A stretch of 64,000 nt of DNA from Streptomyces sp. ML-6 (GTDB taxonomy: Bacteria; Actinomycetota; Actinomycetes; Streptomycetales; Streptomycetaceae). Of the stretch, positions 25,404 through 33,888 are shown piece after piece. Made by a program: the position numbers and the translations under genes. The first letter of the stretch is position 1. Each line of letters opens with the position of its first letter. The notes under the pieces were generated by a model. That model searched no databases. It had not been told where the DNA came from and worked only from the letters and a program-made list of their open reading frames with translations. The stretch is from positions 310,001 to 374,000 of the forward strand of contig NZ_JAOTIK010000002.1 in NCBI RefSeq assembly GCF_030116705.1. Reading direction: 5' to 3'.

Positions 25404-26864
25404 TCAGCCGGTGCCGGGTGCGGTGCGTCGGCGGCGGATCCGGTGGTTGACCACACCGAGCACCATGACGACGGGCACCGACAGGACCAGCCACAGCGCC
25501 GTGCTCGCCTCGCCGCCGATCAGGGTGGTGAAGTTGGCCAGGATGAGCCAGATGGCACCCGCGATGCCGAGCGCGCCCAGCCCGGGGGCGACCAGGGTGT
25601 TCCACACTCCGGCGTCCGCCCCCGGGCGGCGGAAGAACACCACGACCGACACCGAGGTCAGCAGGTAGAGCAGCATCATCGCCAGGACGGCGAGCCCGCT
25701 GAACCAGGAGAAGAGGGTGAGCACCGGGTCCTTGCCGGCCAGGGCGAAGGGCACGACCAGGAGCGCGGCGATGGCGGTCTGCACCCGGCCCGCGATCCAC
25801 GGGGCGTGCCGGCCGTTCAACCGGCACAGTTCCGCGGGAAGTTGCCCGTCACGACCGAGGCAGAACAGATAGCGGTTGGCGGAGTTGTGGAAGGTCAGGA
25901 CGCCGGCGAACAGCGAGGTGGCCAGGAGGACCGGCAGCACGCCGTTGACCCAGCCGCCGAACAGGCCGGACACGGGCCCGAAGACGAAGCCTGCGGAGTC
26001 ACCGGCGGCCAGTGCCGTGTTCGCCGCCCCCGGCGCCCTCGAGGCGCCGTGGGCCGAGATCAGGCTCCACGAGGTGAGGGCGAAGAAGACGGTGACCACG
26101 ATCACCGAGAGGTACGTGGCCCGCGGCACCGTCTTCTTGGGGTTCTTCGCCTCCTCGCCGTAGATGGCGGTGGCCTCGAAGCCGAACATCGACGCCAGGG
26201 CGAACATCACGGCGACGCCCGGCGCACCCTGCAGAGCGGCCGAGGGGGAGAAGCTCTCGGCCATCCCCAGCCCTTCGGGGCCGCCGCCCTTGAACAGGGT
26301 GACCAGGCCGAAGAGCAGCAGGATGCTGAATTCGGCGAGCACGAACACGGCCAGGACCCGCGCGCCCATCTCGATTCCCGCGGCACCGAGGACCTGCACC
26401 ACGGCCATGGTGAGCAGTGTGCAGAGCCACCACGGAACGTGGAGCGAGGTGTGGTCGGCGAGGAGCCCGCTGACGATCGAGCCGTACAGGCCGTACATCC
26501 CCGCCTGGATGAGGCAGTAGGCGAGCAGGGCGACGCCCGCGCTGCCGGCGCCGGCGGCACGGCCGAGACCGGCGCCGATGTACGTGTAGAAGGCGCCGGC
26601 GTCCACGACGTGCCGGCCCATCGCGATGAACCCGACGGAGAAGAGCAGAATCACTCCCCCCGCCACCACATAGGCCGCGGGGGTGCCGGAGCCGTTGCCG
26701 ATGGCGACCGATATCGGGGCGGCGCCCGCGATGCCCGTCAGCGGGGCCTGACCGGACAGCACGAAGAAGAGGATGCCCAGGACACCCAGGGCATTGGGTT
26801 TGAGCGTGGTTGCAGTGGGGGCGTCCCGTACGGTCCGCTCGGCGGAAGCCGTCCGACTGTCCAC
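25404..26864 (-). CDS. APC-family amino acid/amine permease
   Basis: About 486 residues with some 12 hydrophobic helices. The first helix reads ALGVLGILFFVLSGQAPLTG, and the family signature region VIVVTVFFALTSW and GFEATAIYGEEAKNPKKTV are present. APC permeases import amino acids, polyamines or other amines by proton symport. GTG at 26864 is preferred because AGGTGA lies 7 bp upstream; GTG at 26873 is the alternative. It lies downstream of a TetR gene and a palindrome shared with the ferredoxin/GS divergon, and upstream of PuuC/PuuD-like genes. It is probably the uptake system for the amine this cluster degrades. Confidence 0.88.
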   Translation of the reverse strand: MDSRTASAERTVRDAPTATTLKPNALGVLGILFFVLSGQAPLTGIAGAAPISVAIGNGSGTPAAYVVAGGVILLFSVGFIAMGRHVVDAGAFYTYIGAGLGRAAGAGSAGVALLAYCLIQAGMYGLYGSIVSGLLADHTSLHVPWWLCTLLTMAVVQVLGAAGIEMGARVLAVFVLAEFSILLLFGLVTLFKGGGPEGLGMAESFSPSAALQGAPGVAVMFALASMFGFEATAIYGEEAKNPKKTVPRATYLSVIVVTVFFALTSWSLISAHGASRAPGAANTALAAGDSAGFVFGPVSGLFGGWVNGVLPVLLATSLFAGVLTFHNSANRYLFCLGRDGQLPAELCRLNGRHAPWIAGRVQTAIAALLVVPFALAGKDPVLTLFSWFSGLAVLAMMLLYLLTSVSVVVFFRRPGADAGVWNTLVAPGLGALGIAGAIWLILANFTTLIGGEASTALWLVLSVPVVMVLGVVNHRIRRRRTAPGTG

Positions 26865-26891
26865 TCGGATCACCTGCCAGATGAGGAGGGT

Positions 26892-26909
26892 TCGTTTCAG
26901 GCCAAACGA
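26892..26909. promoter_or_regulatory. Operator candidate upstream of permease (TCGTTT-N6-AAACGA)
   Basis: A perfect 6-bp dyad TCGTTT-CAGGCC-AAACGA about 30 bp from the permease start. Read on the reverse strand, AACTCGTTTGGC and the right half AAACGA match the site at 33658-33675 in front of the ferredoxin operon. A TetR gene lies directly upstream. Confidence 0.6.
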
Positions 26910-27170
26910 GTTGCCTCATCGTGGGGCGCAACTATCCGCTTGGCAAGGGGTTGAGGGGCAGGAGGACCAGCCGTCGCCCTGATCTTTACGAGGACGTGAC
27001 CGGAACCGCGTACGTGACCGGGACTGCGGGCGCATCCCGGGCCGCGTACGCGACCGGGACCATGGGCATGTCCCAGGCCGCGGGCGTGGCCGGCACCGCG
27101 CCCCTGGCGTCCTCGATGACTGACAGCCTGGCCACCGGCAGCCCGACGACCGGCAGTCCGACGGAACGGC
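26910..27170. other. Spacer between TetR and permease genes
   Basis: Contains imperfect repeats of GCGTACGTGACCGGGAC-like units (about 26990-27060). A 98-codon plus-strand frame here is rich in T, G, A and S with no recognisable domain and is not called. Confidence 0.35.
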
Positions 27171-27785
27171 TCAGCGCCCGTCCGGCTCCTCGGCCAGTTC
27201 CTCCAGAAGGCTCCTGAGCTCCGCCAGCGCCTCTTCGGTGGCCTCGCGCTCGCCGAACACCAGCTGGTGCAGCACCAGGCCCTCCAGCGCGGCGAAGGCG
27301 AGCCGGGAGGTGCCGCGGCTCACCGGGCCGGGCAGGATGCGGTCCAGTTCACGTCGAGTGGCCTCGAAGTACTCCTCGTAGAGGTTGCGCAGGTGCGACA
27401 GCAGCTCGGGCCTGCGCCGGGCCTCCAGCAGCAACTCGTACTGGAACGCCTGCAGTTCGGGACCGGAGTCGACCATGTCCGGGAGGCCGGCGGCGAAGTC
27501 GGCCGGCCTGCCCGTGCCCCCGTCGAGCGCGCTGCTGTGCAGCGAGGAACGGATGGCGTGGGTGACGGCCTGCTCGATCAGCGCGTCGCGCGAACCGAAG
27601 TGGTGCACGACGAGCCCATGGGTGACTCCGGCCTCCTGGGCGACGGCCCGGTAGGTGAGCTTGCGCAGACCGCCCCGGGCCACCACGCGTACGGCGGCGT
27701 CCAGCAGGGCCACCCGGCCCGTCCCGTAGTTCGTCACGCGCTTGCGGGGGCTGCGCTCGCCGGCGGGCTCCACGGGGTCGGTCAT
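27171..27785 (-). CDS. TetR-family transcriptional regulator
   Basis: 204 residues. The N-terminal TetR HTH (LLDAAVRVVARGGLRKLTYR, AVAQEAGVTHGLVVHHFGSR) is followed by an all-helical ligand/dimer domain. It sits inside the minus-strand catabolic array, 27 bp after the FAH-family gene and ahead of the permease. The shared palindrome at 26892 and 33658 makes it the leading candidate to control both permease and monooxygenase/ligase promoters. That assignment is inference from position only; the two IclR regulators at 41-42.6 kb are alternatives. Confidence 0.88.
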   Translation of the reverse strand: MTDPVEPAGERSPRKRVTNYGTGRVALLDAAVRVVARGGLRKLTYRAVAQEAGVTHGLVVHHFGSRDALIEQAVTHAIRSSLHSSALDGGTGRPADFAAGLPDMVDSGPELQAFQYELLLEARRRPELLSHLRNLYEEYFEATRRELDRILPGPVSRGTSRLAFAALEGLVLHQLVFGEREATEEALAELRSLLEELAEEPDGR

Positions 27786-27812
27786 GAGGTCGACCCTACC
27801 GGGGCCTGCCGG

Positions 27813-28658
27813 TCAGCGCTTCGGCGGCCGGATGCCGCGGAACTCCCAGTCGCCGCCGAGTGCGGTGGACAGCACTTCCTCCGACTCCGTGGGCTGGGCC
27901 CCCACGTCGGCCCGGACCGGGGTCGGTCCGGTGACGATGTGGTTGGTGAGCCGCCCGAGCCCTTCGACCTCCACCTCGACGACGTCCCCGGGCCGGACGG
28001 GCCGGGAGTTGGCCGGGGTGCCGGACAGCAGCACGTCGCCGGGGTACAGGGTGATGGTGCGGGCGATGTCGGCGACGAGGTAGTGCATGTCCCACTTCAT
28101 CTCGTCGGTGGAGCCGTCCTGGACGACCTCGCCGTTGACGTAGGTGCGCAGCCGCTTGCCGTGGAAGTCCCAGTCGGTGACCAGTCCGGGGCCGAGCGGG
28201 CACAGCGTGTCGGAGCCCTTGACGCGGAGCATGGAGCCGGCGTCGGTGTCACGGAAGTCGTGGAGGCCGTAGTCGTTGGCCACGGTGTAGCCGGCGATGT
28301 ACTCGCCCGCCTCGGCCGGGGAGATGTTGCGCGCGGTCCTGCCGATGACGATGGCGACCTCGCCCTCGTAGTTGAGCCACTTGCAGCCCTCGGGCCGCAC
28401 GATCGCGCCCTGGTGGGAGTTGAGCGCCGAGGTCGGTTTGTGGAAGTACGTGGGGGTTTCGGGCAGGTCGATCCGGAACTCGTCCACCCGGCTGCGGTGG
28501 TTGAGGTGGACGGCGATCACCTTCGAGGGAACGACGGGCGGCAGATGACGGGCGTCGGCGATCGCGACGCGCCGGCCGTCACCGGCGACCAGTTCATCGC
28601 CGTCGCGAAGGGTCTCCACGACGGCGCCGTCGAGGAGGATGCGGCGGTACTCGGGCAT
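27813..28658 (-). CDS. Fumarylacetoacetate hydrolase family enzyme (HpaG/HpcE-like)
   Basis: 281 residues of the FAH fold. Metal-site acidic residues lie in LNYEGEVAIVIGR and the substrate loop in FHKPTSALNSHQGAIVRPEG; YTVANDYGLHDFRD and GDVLLSGTPANSRPVRPGDV are further family segments. Members include the bifunctional isomerase/decarboxylase of homoprotocatechuate breakdown and acylpyruvate hydrolases. Given the extradiol dioxygenase and semialdehyde dehydrogenase immediately upstream, the isomerase/decarboxylase role is favoured. E. coli HpaG is a tandem duplication, while this is a single domain. ATG at 28658. A 48-49 bp minisatellite separates it from the dioxygenase gene. Confidence 0.86.
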   Translation of the reverse strand: MPEYRRILLDGAVVETLRDGDELVAGDGRRVAIADARHLPPVVPSKVIAVHLNHRSRVDEFRIDLPETPTYFHKPTSALNSHQGAIVRPEGCKWLNYEGEVAIVIGRTARNISPAEAGEYIAGYTVANDYGLHDFRDTDAGSMLRVKGSDTLCPLGPGLVTDWDFHGKRLRTYVNGEVVQDGSTDEMKWDMHYLVADIARTITLYPGDVLLSGTPANSRPVRPGDVVEVEVEGLGRLTNHIVTGPTPVRADVGAQPTESEEVLSTALGGDWEFRGIRPPKR

Positions 28659-28732
28659 GACGGGAGCCTTTCCGGGCGTGGCTGAGGGGGTGTGGGGAGC
28701 GGGGGTCGAGGGCCGGGAGCTGCGCCGGTGCC

Positions 28733-28877
28733 GCGGGGCAGCGTCTGCCCGTCGCAGCGGGGGGCGGGCCGTTCGGCTGCTGCGGGGCAGTGTCTGTCCG
28801 TCGCGGCGGGGGCGGACCGTTCGACTACGGCGGGGCAGTGTCTGTCCGTCGCGGCGGGGGCGGGCCTGCCGGTCGAG
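28733..28877. repeat. Three tandem copies of a 48-49 bp repeat in the catabolic array
   Basis: Units starting GCGGGGCAGTGTCTGTCCG begin at 28733, 28782 and 28830. The last two are nearly identical and the first carries several substitutions. They sit between the dioxygenase stop (28881) and the FAH-family start. On the minus strand each unit could form weak GC-rich hairpins, so attenuation of distal genes is possible. Confidence 0.75.
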
Positions 28878-28880
28878 GTC

Positions 28881-29822
28881 CTAGGGCCTCTCGTCGGGGT
28901 CATGCCGGGCCGATCCGGACGAAGGATCCTGGCCGGCGCCTGTCCAGCCGTCCTGCGGGCGGTCGAACCAGAGATGGACCTGGCCCGTGCCGATCGAGTT
29001 CTCATACTCGCCGTACTGGCGTGCCCTGGCCTTGCAGGCCTGCTCGCCGAGGGCGCCGGCCATCATCAGGTAGTGGAAGAACCTGGCCTCGGGCTTGTAC
29101 TTCCAGAACTCGTCCATGGTGTCGAGGACCTTGTCATGGCTGCCCTCCTTGAACCAGGCGATCCGCTCCTGGTCGGCCGCCCGCGCCTCGGGGGTGAAGA
29201 TGTGCGCCGGGTCGCTCGACTCGTGGTCGCGCAGCTCGCGCAGTGGCCAGAAGGTGTGCGACAGCGCGCCGGAGGCGATCAGCAGCACGCGTCGGCCGGG
29301 GGTGGCGGCGATGCCGTCGGCCAGGGCGCGGCCCAGGCGCAGGTGGTCCTCCATGTCGCCGGTCTGGCAGACGCCGATGGTCACCCACCGTTTGTCCGGC
29401 AGGCCCTCGCCGAGGAACTTCCACAGGTTGATCGTGGCGTAGTAGACCGGCAGGTACGCGTCGTCGACCGGGGTGATCCAGGTGCCGTGTTTTTCGGCGA
29501 ACGAGGCGATGTTGTGGGCGAGTTCGGGATCGCCGGGGTAGTCGTAGGGCATGCGGCTCATGCCGCGCGGCAGTTCTTCGGAGGTGAACAGGCCGGCGCG
29601 GCGCTGCTGGGCGGTGACGACGAACTCGACGGTGGTCGCCCAGTGGGAGTCCAGGACGACGACGGTGTCGTAGTCGTCGCGTTCGAAGACGTCCTCGCGC
29701 AGCTGCCGCAGGCCGGTGACGAGAGTGATCTCCTTGCCCTCGTTGAGCTCCCGTCTGGTCTCCTCGGGCAGCACGATGGTGGGGACGTGGGCGAGCAGGC
29801 CCGCCCCGACGATCTCACCCAT
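28881..29822 (-). CDS. Class III extradiol dioxygenase (HpaD/LigB-like)
   Basis: 313 residues of the LigB family of Fe(II) ring-cleavage dioxygenases. Likely metal and catalytic histidines lie in LLAHVPTIVLPEE, VVLDSHWATT and ASGALSHTFWPLRE. Related enzymes include E. coli 3,4-dihydroxyphenylacetate 2,3-dioxygenase, which fits the semialdehyde dehydrogenase and FAH enzyme in the same array. The C-terminus (TGQVHLWFDRPQDGWTG, then a hydrophilic tail) resembles LigB-type ends. ATG at 29822 overlaps the upstream dehydrogenase gene by 8 bp. No ring hydroxylase of the HpaBC type is encoded nearby; the P450 system could supply hydroxylation, but this is speculation. Confidence 0.85.
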   Translation of the reverse strand: MGEIVGAGLLAHVPTIVLPEETRRELNEGKEITLVTGLRQLREDVFERDDYDTVVVLDSHWATTVEFVVTAQQRRAGLFTSEELPRGMSRMPYDYPGDPELAHNIASFAEKHGTWITPVDDAYLPVYYATINLWKFLGEGLPDKRWVTIGVCQTGDMEDHLRLGRALADGIAATPGRRVLLIASGALSHTFWPLRELRDHESSDPAHIFTPEARAADQERIAWFKEGSHDKVLDTMDEFWKYKPEARFFHYLMMAGALGEQACKARARQYGEYENSIGTGQVHLWFDRPQDGWTGAGQDPSSGSARHDPDERP

Positions 29823-31278
29823 GGTCCTTCCATCCCTTCGGCGCGGTGACGGTGTTCTTGAGGTCGCAGTAGAAGTCGAAGCTCCAGGTGGCTCCCTCGC
29901 GGCCGACGCCCGAGTGGCGGGAGCCGCCGAACGGGGCCCGGAGGTCCCGGACGAAGAAGCAGTTGACCCAGACCGTGCCGGCGACGAGCCGGGCGGTGAC
30001 CCGTTCGGCGCGCCCGGCGTCGCCGGTGGCGACCGTGGCGGCGAGGCCGAAGCGGGTGTCGTTGGCCAGGCGTACGGCCTCGTCCTCGTCGGTGAACGTC
30101 TGGAGGGTCAGGACGGGCCCGAAGACCTCCTCCTGGACGATCTCGGAGTCCTGGGCGACGTCGGTGAGGAGGGTCGGGGCGTAGTACTGCCCCTCGCCCC
30201 GGTGTCCGCCGATCACGGCGCGGGCCCCGGCCGCGAGGGCCCGCTGGACGAAGCCGTCGATCTTCTCCAGCTGCCGGGAGTGGATGTTGGGTCCGATGTC
30301 GGTCGTCTCGTCGCGCGGGTCGCCCTGCCGGAGGCGTGCGGCCTTGTCGGTGAAGCGGCGGGTGAACTCCTCGGCCACCGTCTCCTCGACGAGGATGCGG
30401 GTGGCGGCCAGGCAGACCTGGCCGGCGTTGTCGTACTGCTCGACGGCGAGGTCGACGGCGAGGTCCAGATCGGCGTCGGCGAAGACCAGCAGCGGGGACT
30501 TGCCGCCCAGTTCGAGGCTGAGCGGGGTGAGGTTGGCCGCGGCCGACGCGGCGATGTGCCGGGCGGTCGGCACGGAGCCGGTGAAGCTGATGCGGCGTAC
30601 GTCGGGGTGGGAGGTGAGGGCGTGGCCGATCTCGGAGCCGTACCCCTGCACGATGTTGAGGACACCGGCCGGAAGCCCGGCCCCGGCGGCGATGTCGGCG
30701 AGCAGCGAGGCCGTCAGCGGGGTCCATTCGGCGGGCTTGAGGACGACGGTGTCGCCGGCCGCCAGCGCCGGGGCGATCTTCCAGGTGGCCAGCATCAGTG
30801 GGGCGTTCCACGGGGTGATCAGCACACAGGGGCCGGCCGGATCCCAGCTGACGTGGTTGGTGTGGCCGCGGGTGTCGAAGTCCTCGTGGCCGAGCCGCAG
30901 CAGCCAGTCGGCGAAGAACCGGAAGTTGTGGGCGACGCGGGGCATGACGCCGCGGCGGTGGGAGCGCAGGAGGGCGCCGTTGTCGGCCGTCTCCACGGCG
31001 GCCAGTTCCTCGAGGCGCCGCTCGACGCCGTCCGCGATGGCGTGCAGGATGCGGGCGCGCTCGAAGCGCGGGGTGGCGGCCCAGGCGGGGAAGGCGGCCC
31101 TGGCGGCGGCGACCGCCGCGGCGGCCTCCATCGCGGTGCCGCGGGCGATCTCGCCGAGGACGCTGCCGTCGATGGGGGAGGTGTCGGTGAAGGTCTCGGT
31201 GGACGCGATGCGTTCGCCGCCGATCCAGTGCCGGGTGTCGACGGCGACGCCGGCGACGGTGGTGATGTGTTCGCTCAT
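29815..31278 (-). CDS. Aldehyde dehydrogenase (HpaE-like semialdehyde dehydrogenase)
   Basis: 487 residues. Active-site motifs LELGGKSPLLV (Glu) and YDNAGQVCLAATRI (Cys) are intact, with cofactor loop FTGSVPTARHI. The WVNCFFVRDLRAPFGGSRHS C-terminal segment is typical of the 5-carboxymethyl-2-hydroxymuconate semialdehyde dehydrogenase group. It would oxidise the ring-cleavage product of the downstream dioxygenase, with which it overlaps by 8 bp. ATG at 31278 is the start of the homologous region; the frame upstream is a shadow of the next gene. Substrate assignment rests on neighbourhood as much as on sequence. Confidence 0.88.
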   Translation of the reverse strand: MSEHITTVAGVAVDTRHWIGGERIASTETFTDTSPIDGSVLGEIARGTAMEAAAAVAAARAAFPAWAATPRFERARILHAIADGVERRLEELAAVETADNGALLRSHRRGVMPRVAHNFRFFADWLLRLGHEDFDTRGHTNHVSWDPAGPCVLITPWNAPLMLATWKIAPALAAGDTVVLKPAEWTPLTASLLADIAAGAGLPAGVLNIVQGYGSEIGHALTSHPDVRRISFTGSVPTARHIAASAAANLTPLSLELGGKSPLLVFADADLDLAVDLAVEQYDNAGQVCLAATRILVEETVAEEFTRRFTDKAARLRQGDPRDETTDIGPNIHSRQLEKIDGFVQRALAAGARAVIGGHRGEGQYYAPTLLTDVAQDSEIVQEEVFGPVLTLQTFTDEDEAVRLANDTRFGLAATVATGDAGRAERVTARLVAGTVWVNCFFVRDLRAPFGGSRHSGVGREGATWSFDFYCDLKNTVTAPKGWKDHG

Positions 31279-31313
31279 GTTCTCAAGGTCCTCGTGGTCG
31301 GTGCGGTGCGGGC

Positions 31314-32120
31314 TCACTCGGCGCCGGAGGTGTTCGACTCCAGCAGCCGGCCGCCGTCCCACACCACGCCGACCTGTCGGTAGTAGGCGGCGATCGGTTC
31401 GCGGACCTCCAGCCGGGCCAGCTCCTCGGTGGGCGATGCGAACAGTTCCAGATCGGCGTCGCCCACCCAGGGCTCGCCGCCCTCGAAGGAGGCGGCGCCG
31501 GACTCGACCAGCTCGTCCAGGGCCAGTCCCCCGCCCTTCTCGATGGAGGGCAGCCAGCGGTGGTGGGCCATGGGATGGCCGTTGACGAAGCCGTTGGTCC
31601 CGGACGGCTCGCGCAGGGTGACGACGGCCTGGGCCAGGCGGCGGTCGGCTGCGGCGAGGGTCGCGCCGAACCGGGCGCCGGCCTCGATGCGGGGTGCGGG
31701 CCCGTAGGGGTGCGGGCGGGTCTGGTGGATGGAGCCGAGCTTCTTCGGGTAGCCCTGGTGCAGTCCCCGGGCGATGGCGAAGTCCTTGTCGACCCAGATG
31801 TACACGCAGCGCGTGTAGGTCCGGCCCTTGTACATGCAGCGCACGACCGCGAACGCCTCCTTGTACTGGGCGCGCACCGGGTCGAGCAGTTCCTGCCCCG
31901 AGGCGGAGCAGGACTGCCAGTCGGCCCAGATCAGCGCGACGGCGCCGGGGTCCTCGTCGGCGAGTTCCAGGGGTTCGGGCAGGAGCTCGCGCACGCGGGA
32001 CGGGTCGGTGCGGTATTCGACGGTGAGGAGGTCGCCGGAGTAGCGCCACGGCGGCGGGGGGAGCAGCGACGAGGCGCCTGTCGCCGTCTTGGGGTGGAAG
32101 TATCCACGGACACTGGCCAC
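31314..32120 (-). CDS. Acetoacetate decarboxylase family protein
   Basis: 268 residues of the ADC fold. The HQGYPKKLGSI segment contains the two adjacent lysines of the acetoacetate decarboxylase active site, one forming the Schiff base. RRLLPEPLELAD-type and NGHPMAHHRWLPSIEKGG segments also fit. ADC-like enzymes can be decarboxylases, aldolase-dehydratases or hydratases of beta-keto or enol acids, so it may process a ring-cleavage product. It lies 10 bp after the ferredoxin reductase gene and 36 bp before the dehydrogenase gene, clearly in the same transcript. No equivalent exists in the textbook homoprotocatechuate pathway, which makes it notable. Confidence 0.85.
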   Translation of the reverse strand: MASVRGYFHPKTATGASSLLPPPPWRYSGDLLTVEYRTDPSRVRELLPEPLELADEDPGAVALIWADWQSCSASGQELLDPVRAQYKEAFAVVRCMYKGRTYTRCVYIWVDKDFAIARGLHQGYPKKLGSIHQTRPHPYGPAPRIEAGARFGATLAAADRRLAQAVVTLREPSGTNGFVNGHPMAHHRWLPSIEKGGGLALDELVESGAASFEGGEPWVGDADLELFASPTEELARLEVREPIAAYYRQVGVVWDGGRLLESNTSGAE

Positions 32121-32129
32121 TTGGGTTCC

Positions 32130-33338
32130 TTACGCGATGAGGGAGGGCTGCTTGAGGAGCTCGGCGCGGTAGCGGGCGGCGGCCGCCGCGGCGGCCCGGC
32201 CGCCCAGGGCGACGACGCCGACCAGGCGGTCCGCGTGGTGGTAGCCGACCAGGACGTCCCCGTCGAGGTCGCCGTCCAGGACGCGTACGTCGTCCTTGCC
32301 GAGGGCCGGGGCGCCGAAGGACTGGAGCCGGAAGTCGTGCTGGTCGCTCCAGAAGGTCGGCAGTGGTGCGAACGGCGCGAGGCCCGCGTCGGTGCCGGTG
32401 AGGTGTGCGGTGAGCACCTTCGCGGCGTGTTTCGCCGTGTCGGTGGGGATGGACCAGTGCTCGACGCGGCGCGGGACGCCGTCGTACCGGGCGTTGGGGA
32501 AGCGTGCGACGTCGCCGACGGCGATCACCTCGGGGCGCCCGCCGACCCGCAGGTGCTCGTCCGTGAGCACGCCGTCGGAGAGGTCCAGGCCGTTGCCCTC
32601 GAACCACTCGGTGTTGGCCGCGGAGCCGACCGACTCCACCACCACGTCCGCGGCGAGGACCCTGCCGTCGGCCAGGGCCACCCCGGTGACCCGGTCGTCG
32701 CCGTGGAAGGCGGTCACTCCCGTGCCGAGGGCGAAGCGAATGCCCCGCTGTTCATGGCGCCCGAGCAGCGCCCCGGCGAGCAGCTCGCCCAGCGGACCGG
32801 CCATGGGCAGCGGCATCGGGTCGACCACGGTGACCTCGGCGGCGCCGAGGGCGATGGCGGTGGCGGCCACCTCGCAGCCGATGAATCCGGCTCCGACGAC
32901 GACCACGCGTACGCCCGGCCGGGTCAGCGCCTCGCGCAGCCCCCGGGCGTCGTCCAGGGTGCGGACGGTGTGCCGTCCGGGAACGGGGCCGGGGCAGGGC
33001 AGTCGCCGGGGGCGCATGCCGGTGGCCACGACGAGACCGCGGTACGGCAGGGTTTCGCCGTCGTCGAGTTCGACGACCTGCCGGTCGAGGTCGGCCCGTA
33101 CGACCGTGGTGCCCAGGCGCCACCGCACGTCATGGACGTCGGGCCGGGGGCGGAAGGCGAGCGAGTCGAAGGACGCCTTGCCCGCCAGGACCTCCTTGGA
33201 CAGCGGAGGCCGGTTGTAGGGCATGTGGGGCTCGCTCCCGACGAGGGTGATCGGCCCGGTCCAGCCCGCGGCGCGCAGCTGCTCGGCGGCGCGCAGCCCG
33301 GCCATGGCGGCGCCGGCCACGACGATGGGTGCGTTCAC
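32130..33338 (-). CDS. Ferredoxin reductase (FAD/NADH, putidaredoxin-reductase type)
   Basis: 402 residues. Two dinucleotide folds are visible: VVAGAAMAGLRAAEQLR at the N-terminus for FAD and VVVVGAGFIGCEVAA mid-protein for NAD(P)H. EVIAVGDVARFPN contacts the FAD, and the C-terminal domain carries FWSDQHDFRLQSFG, a hallmark of ferredoxin/rubredoxin reductases. The first glycine motif has Ala in place of Gly (GAAMAG). It would pass electrons from NADH to the ferredoxin encoded 3 bp upstream and on to a P450. ATG at 33338. Confidence 0.92.
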   Translation of the reverse strand: MNAPIVVAGAAMAGLRAAEQLRAAGWTGPITLVGSEPHMPYNRPPLSKEVLAGKASFDSLAFRPRPDVHDVRWRLGTTVVRADLDRQVVELDDGETLPYRGLVVATGMRPRRLPCPGPVPGRHTVRTLDDARGLREALTRPGVRVVVVGAGFIGCEVAATAIALGAAEVTVVDPMPLPMAGPLGELLAGALLGRHEQRGIRFALGTGVTAFHGDDRVTGVALADGRVLAADVVVESVGSAANTEWFEGNGLDLSDGVLTDEHLRVGGRPEVIAVGDVARFPNARYDGVPRRVEHWSIPTDTAKHAAKVLTAHLTGTDAGLAPFAPLPTFWSDQHDFRLQSFGAPALGKDDVRVLDGDLDGDVLVGYHHADRLVGVVALGGRAAAAAAARYRAELLKQPSLIA

Positions 33339-33341
33339 GGC

Positions 33342-33530
33342 TCAGTCCTCGATCCGGATGGCCTGCAGCGGACAGACGTCGGCGGCTTCCTCGACCTCGG
33401 CGCGCAGGGACTCGTCGGGGGCGGCGACGTGGGCCAGGCGCCCCTCGTCGTCGAAGCGGAAGACGTCGGGGGCGGCGAAGACGCACTGGCCGTGGTCCTG
33501 GCACTTGTTCATGTCGACGACGACCTGCAT
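33342..33530 (-). CDS. [3Fe-4S] ferredoxin of P450 type
   Basis: 62 residues. Cysteines 10, 16 and 53 are present and the usual second cluster ligand is His13 (KCQDHGQC...DVCPL), the pattern of actinobacterial 3Fe-4S ferredoxins that feed cytochromes P450. Start ATG at 33530 follows AGGAGGAAC; the longer frame is non-coding. It is the first gene of the minus-strand operon and divergent from the GS-like/P450 pair. The obvious electron chain is NADH, reductase, this ferredoxin, P450 at 35264. Confidence 0.93.
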   Translation of the reverse strand: MQVVVDMNKCQDHGQCVFAAPDVFRFDDEGRLAHVAAPDESLRAEVEEAADVCPLQAIRIED

Positions 33531-33888
33531 GACCGTTCCTCCTGGTGCTGGGGGGAGCGTCGGGAAAGGGAAAAGGGGAGAGAGGAAGAAAGAGGGACCC
33601 GGACCCACGGGGGACCGGGCCCCTGCCAAAGGGGTGCGGTGAACACCGACCCTTAACTCGTTTGGCGTCAAACAACATAGGAACCGGCCGGGCTCCGGTC
33701 AATAGCTATCCGGATGGATAAATTTCTGCGCCGGAACCCTTGCGGGAGGGGGACCGGCGTCCCTACCGTTTGCCACCAACAAGCGAGCGGTCTCCTGCGT
33801 CTCCCCGCAGTCCGAAGCCCTCGCACCCCGTTTCCCCCCGTGCCGCGAGCGCTGGGGAGGCGCCCCACTTCCCCCTGAGGAGACACCG
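33531..33888. promoter_or_regulatory. Divergent control region of ferredoxin operon and GS-like/P450 operon
   Basis: About 358 bp without genes. It includes TCGTTT-GGCGTC-AAACAA at 33658-33675, matching the site at 26892 upstream of the permease, and an AT-rich stretch around 33700-33730 (TAGCTATCCGGATGGATAAAT) suited to promoter function. CTGAGGAG before the GTG at 33889 is the ligase ribosome site. Confidence 0.6.
33658..33675. promoter_or_regulatory. Operator candidate in the ferredoxin/GS divergon (TCGTTT-N6-AAACAA)
   Basis: Six-base dyad with one mismatch. The sequence AACTCGTTTGGC just before and within it is identical to the reverse strand of the permease upstream site at 26892-26909. 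Two such matches 7 kb apart inside one functional cluster are unlikely by chance. Confidence 0.6.

Noticed and set aside
23817..26954. 1045-codon plus-strand open frame
   Set aside because: Antisense of aldehyde dehydrogenase and permease; low-complexity G/E/H/Q composition.
26921..27217. 98-codon plus-strand ORF with TGTAYVTGT-like repeats
   Set aside because: No ribosome site, no family features, overlaps the TetR 3' end; probably chance in repeat-like DNA.
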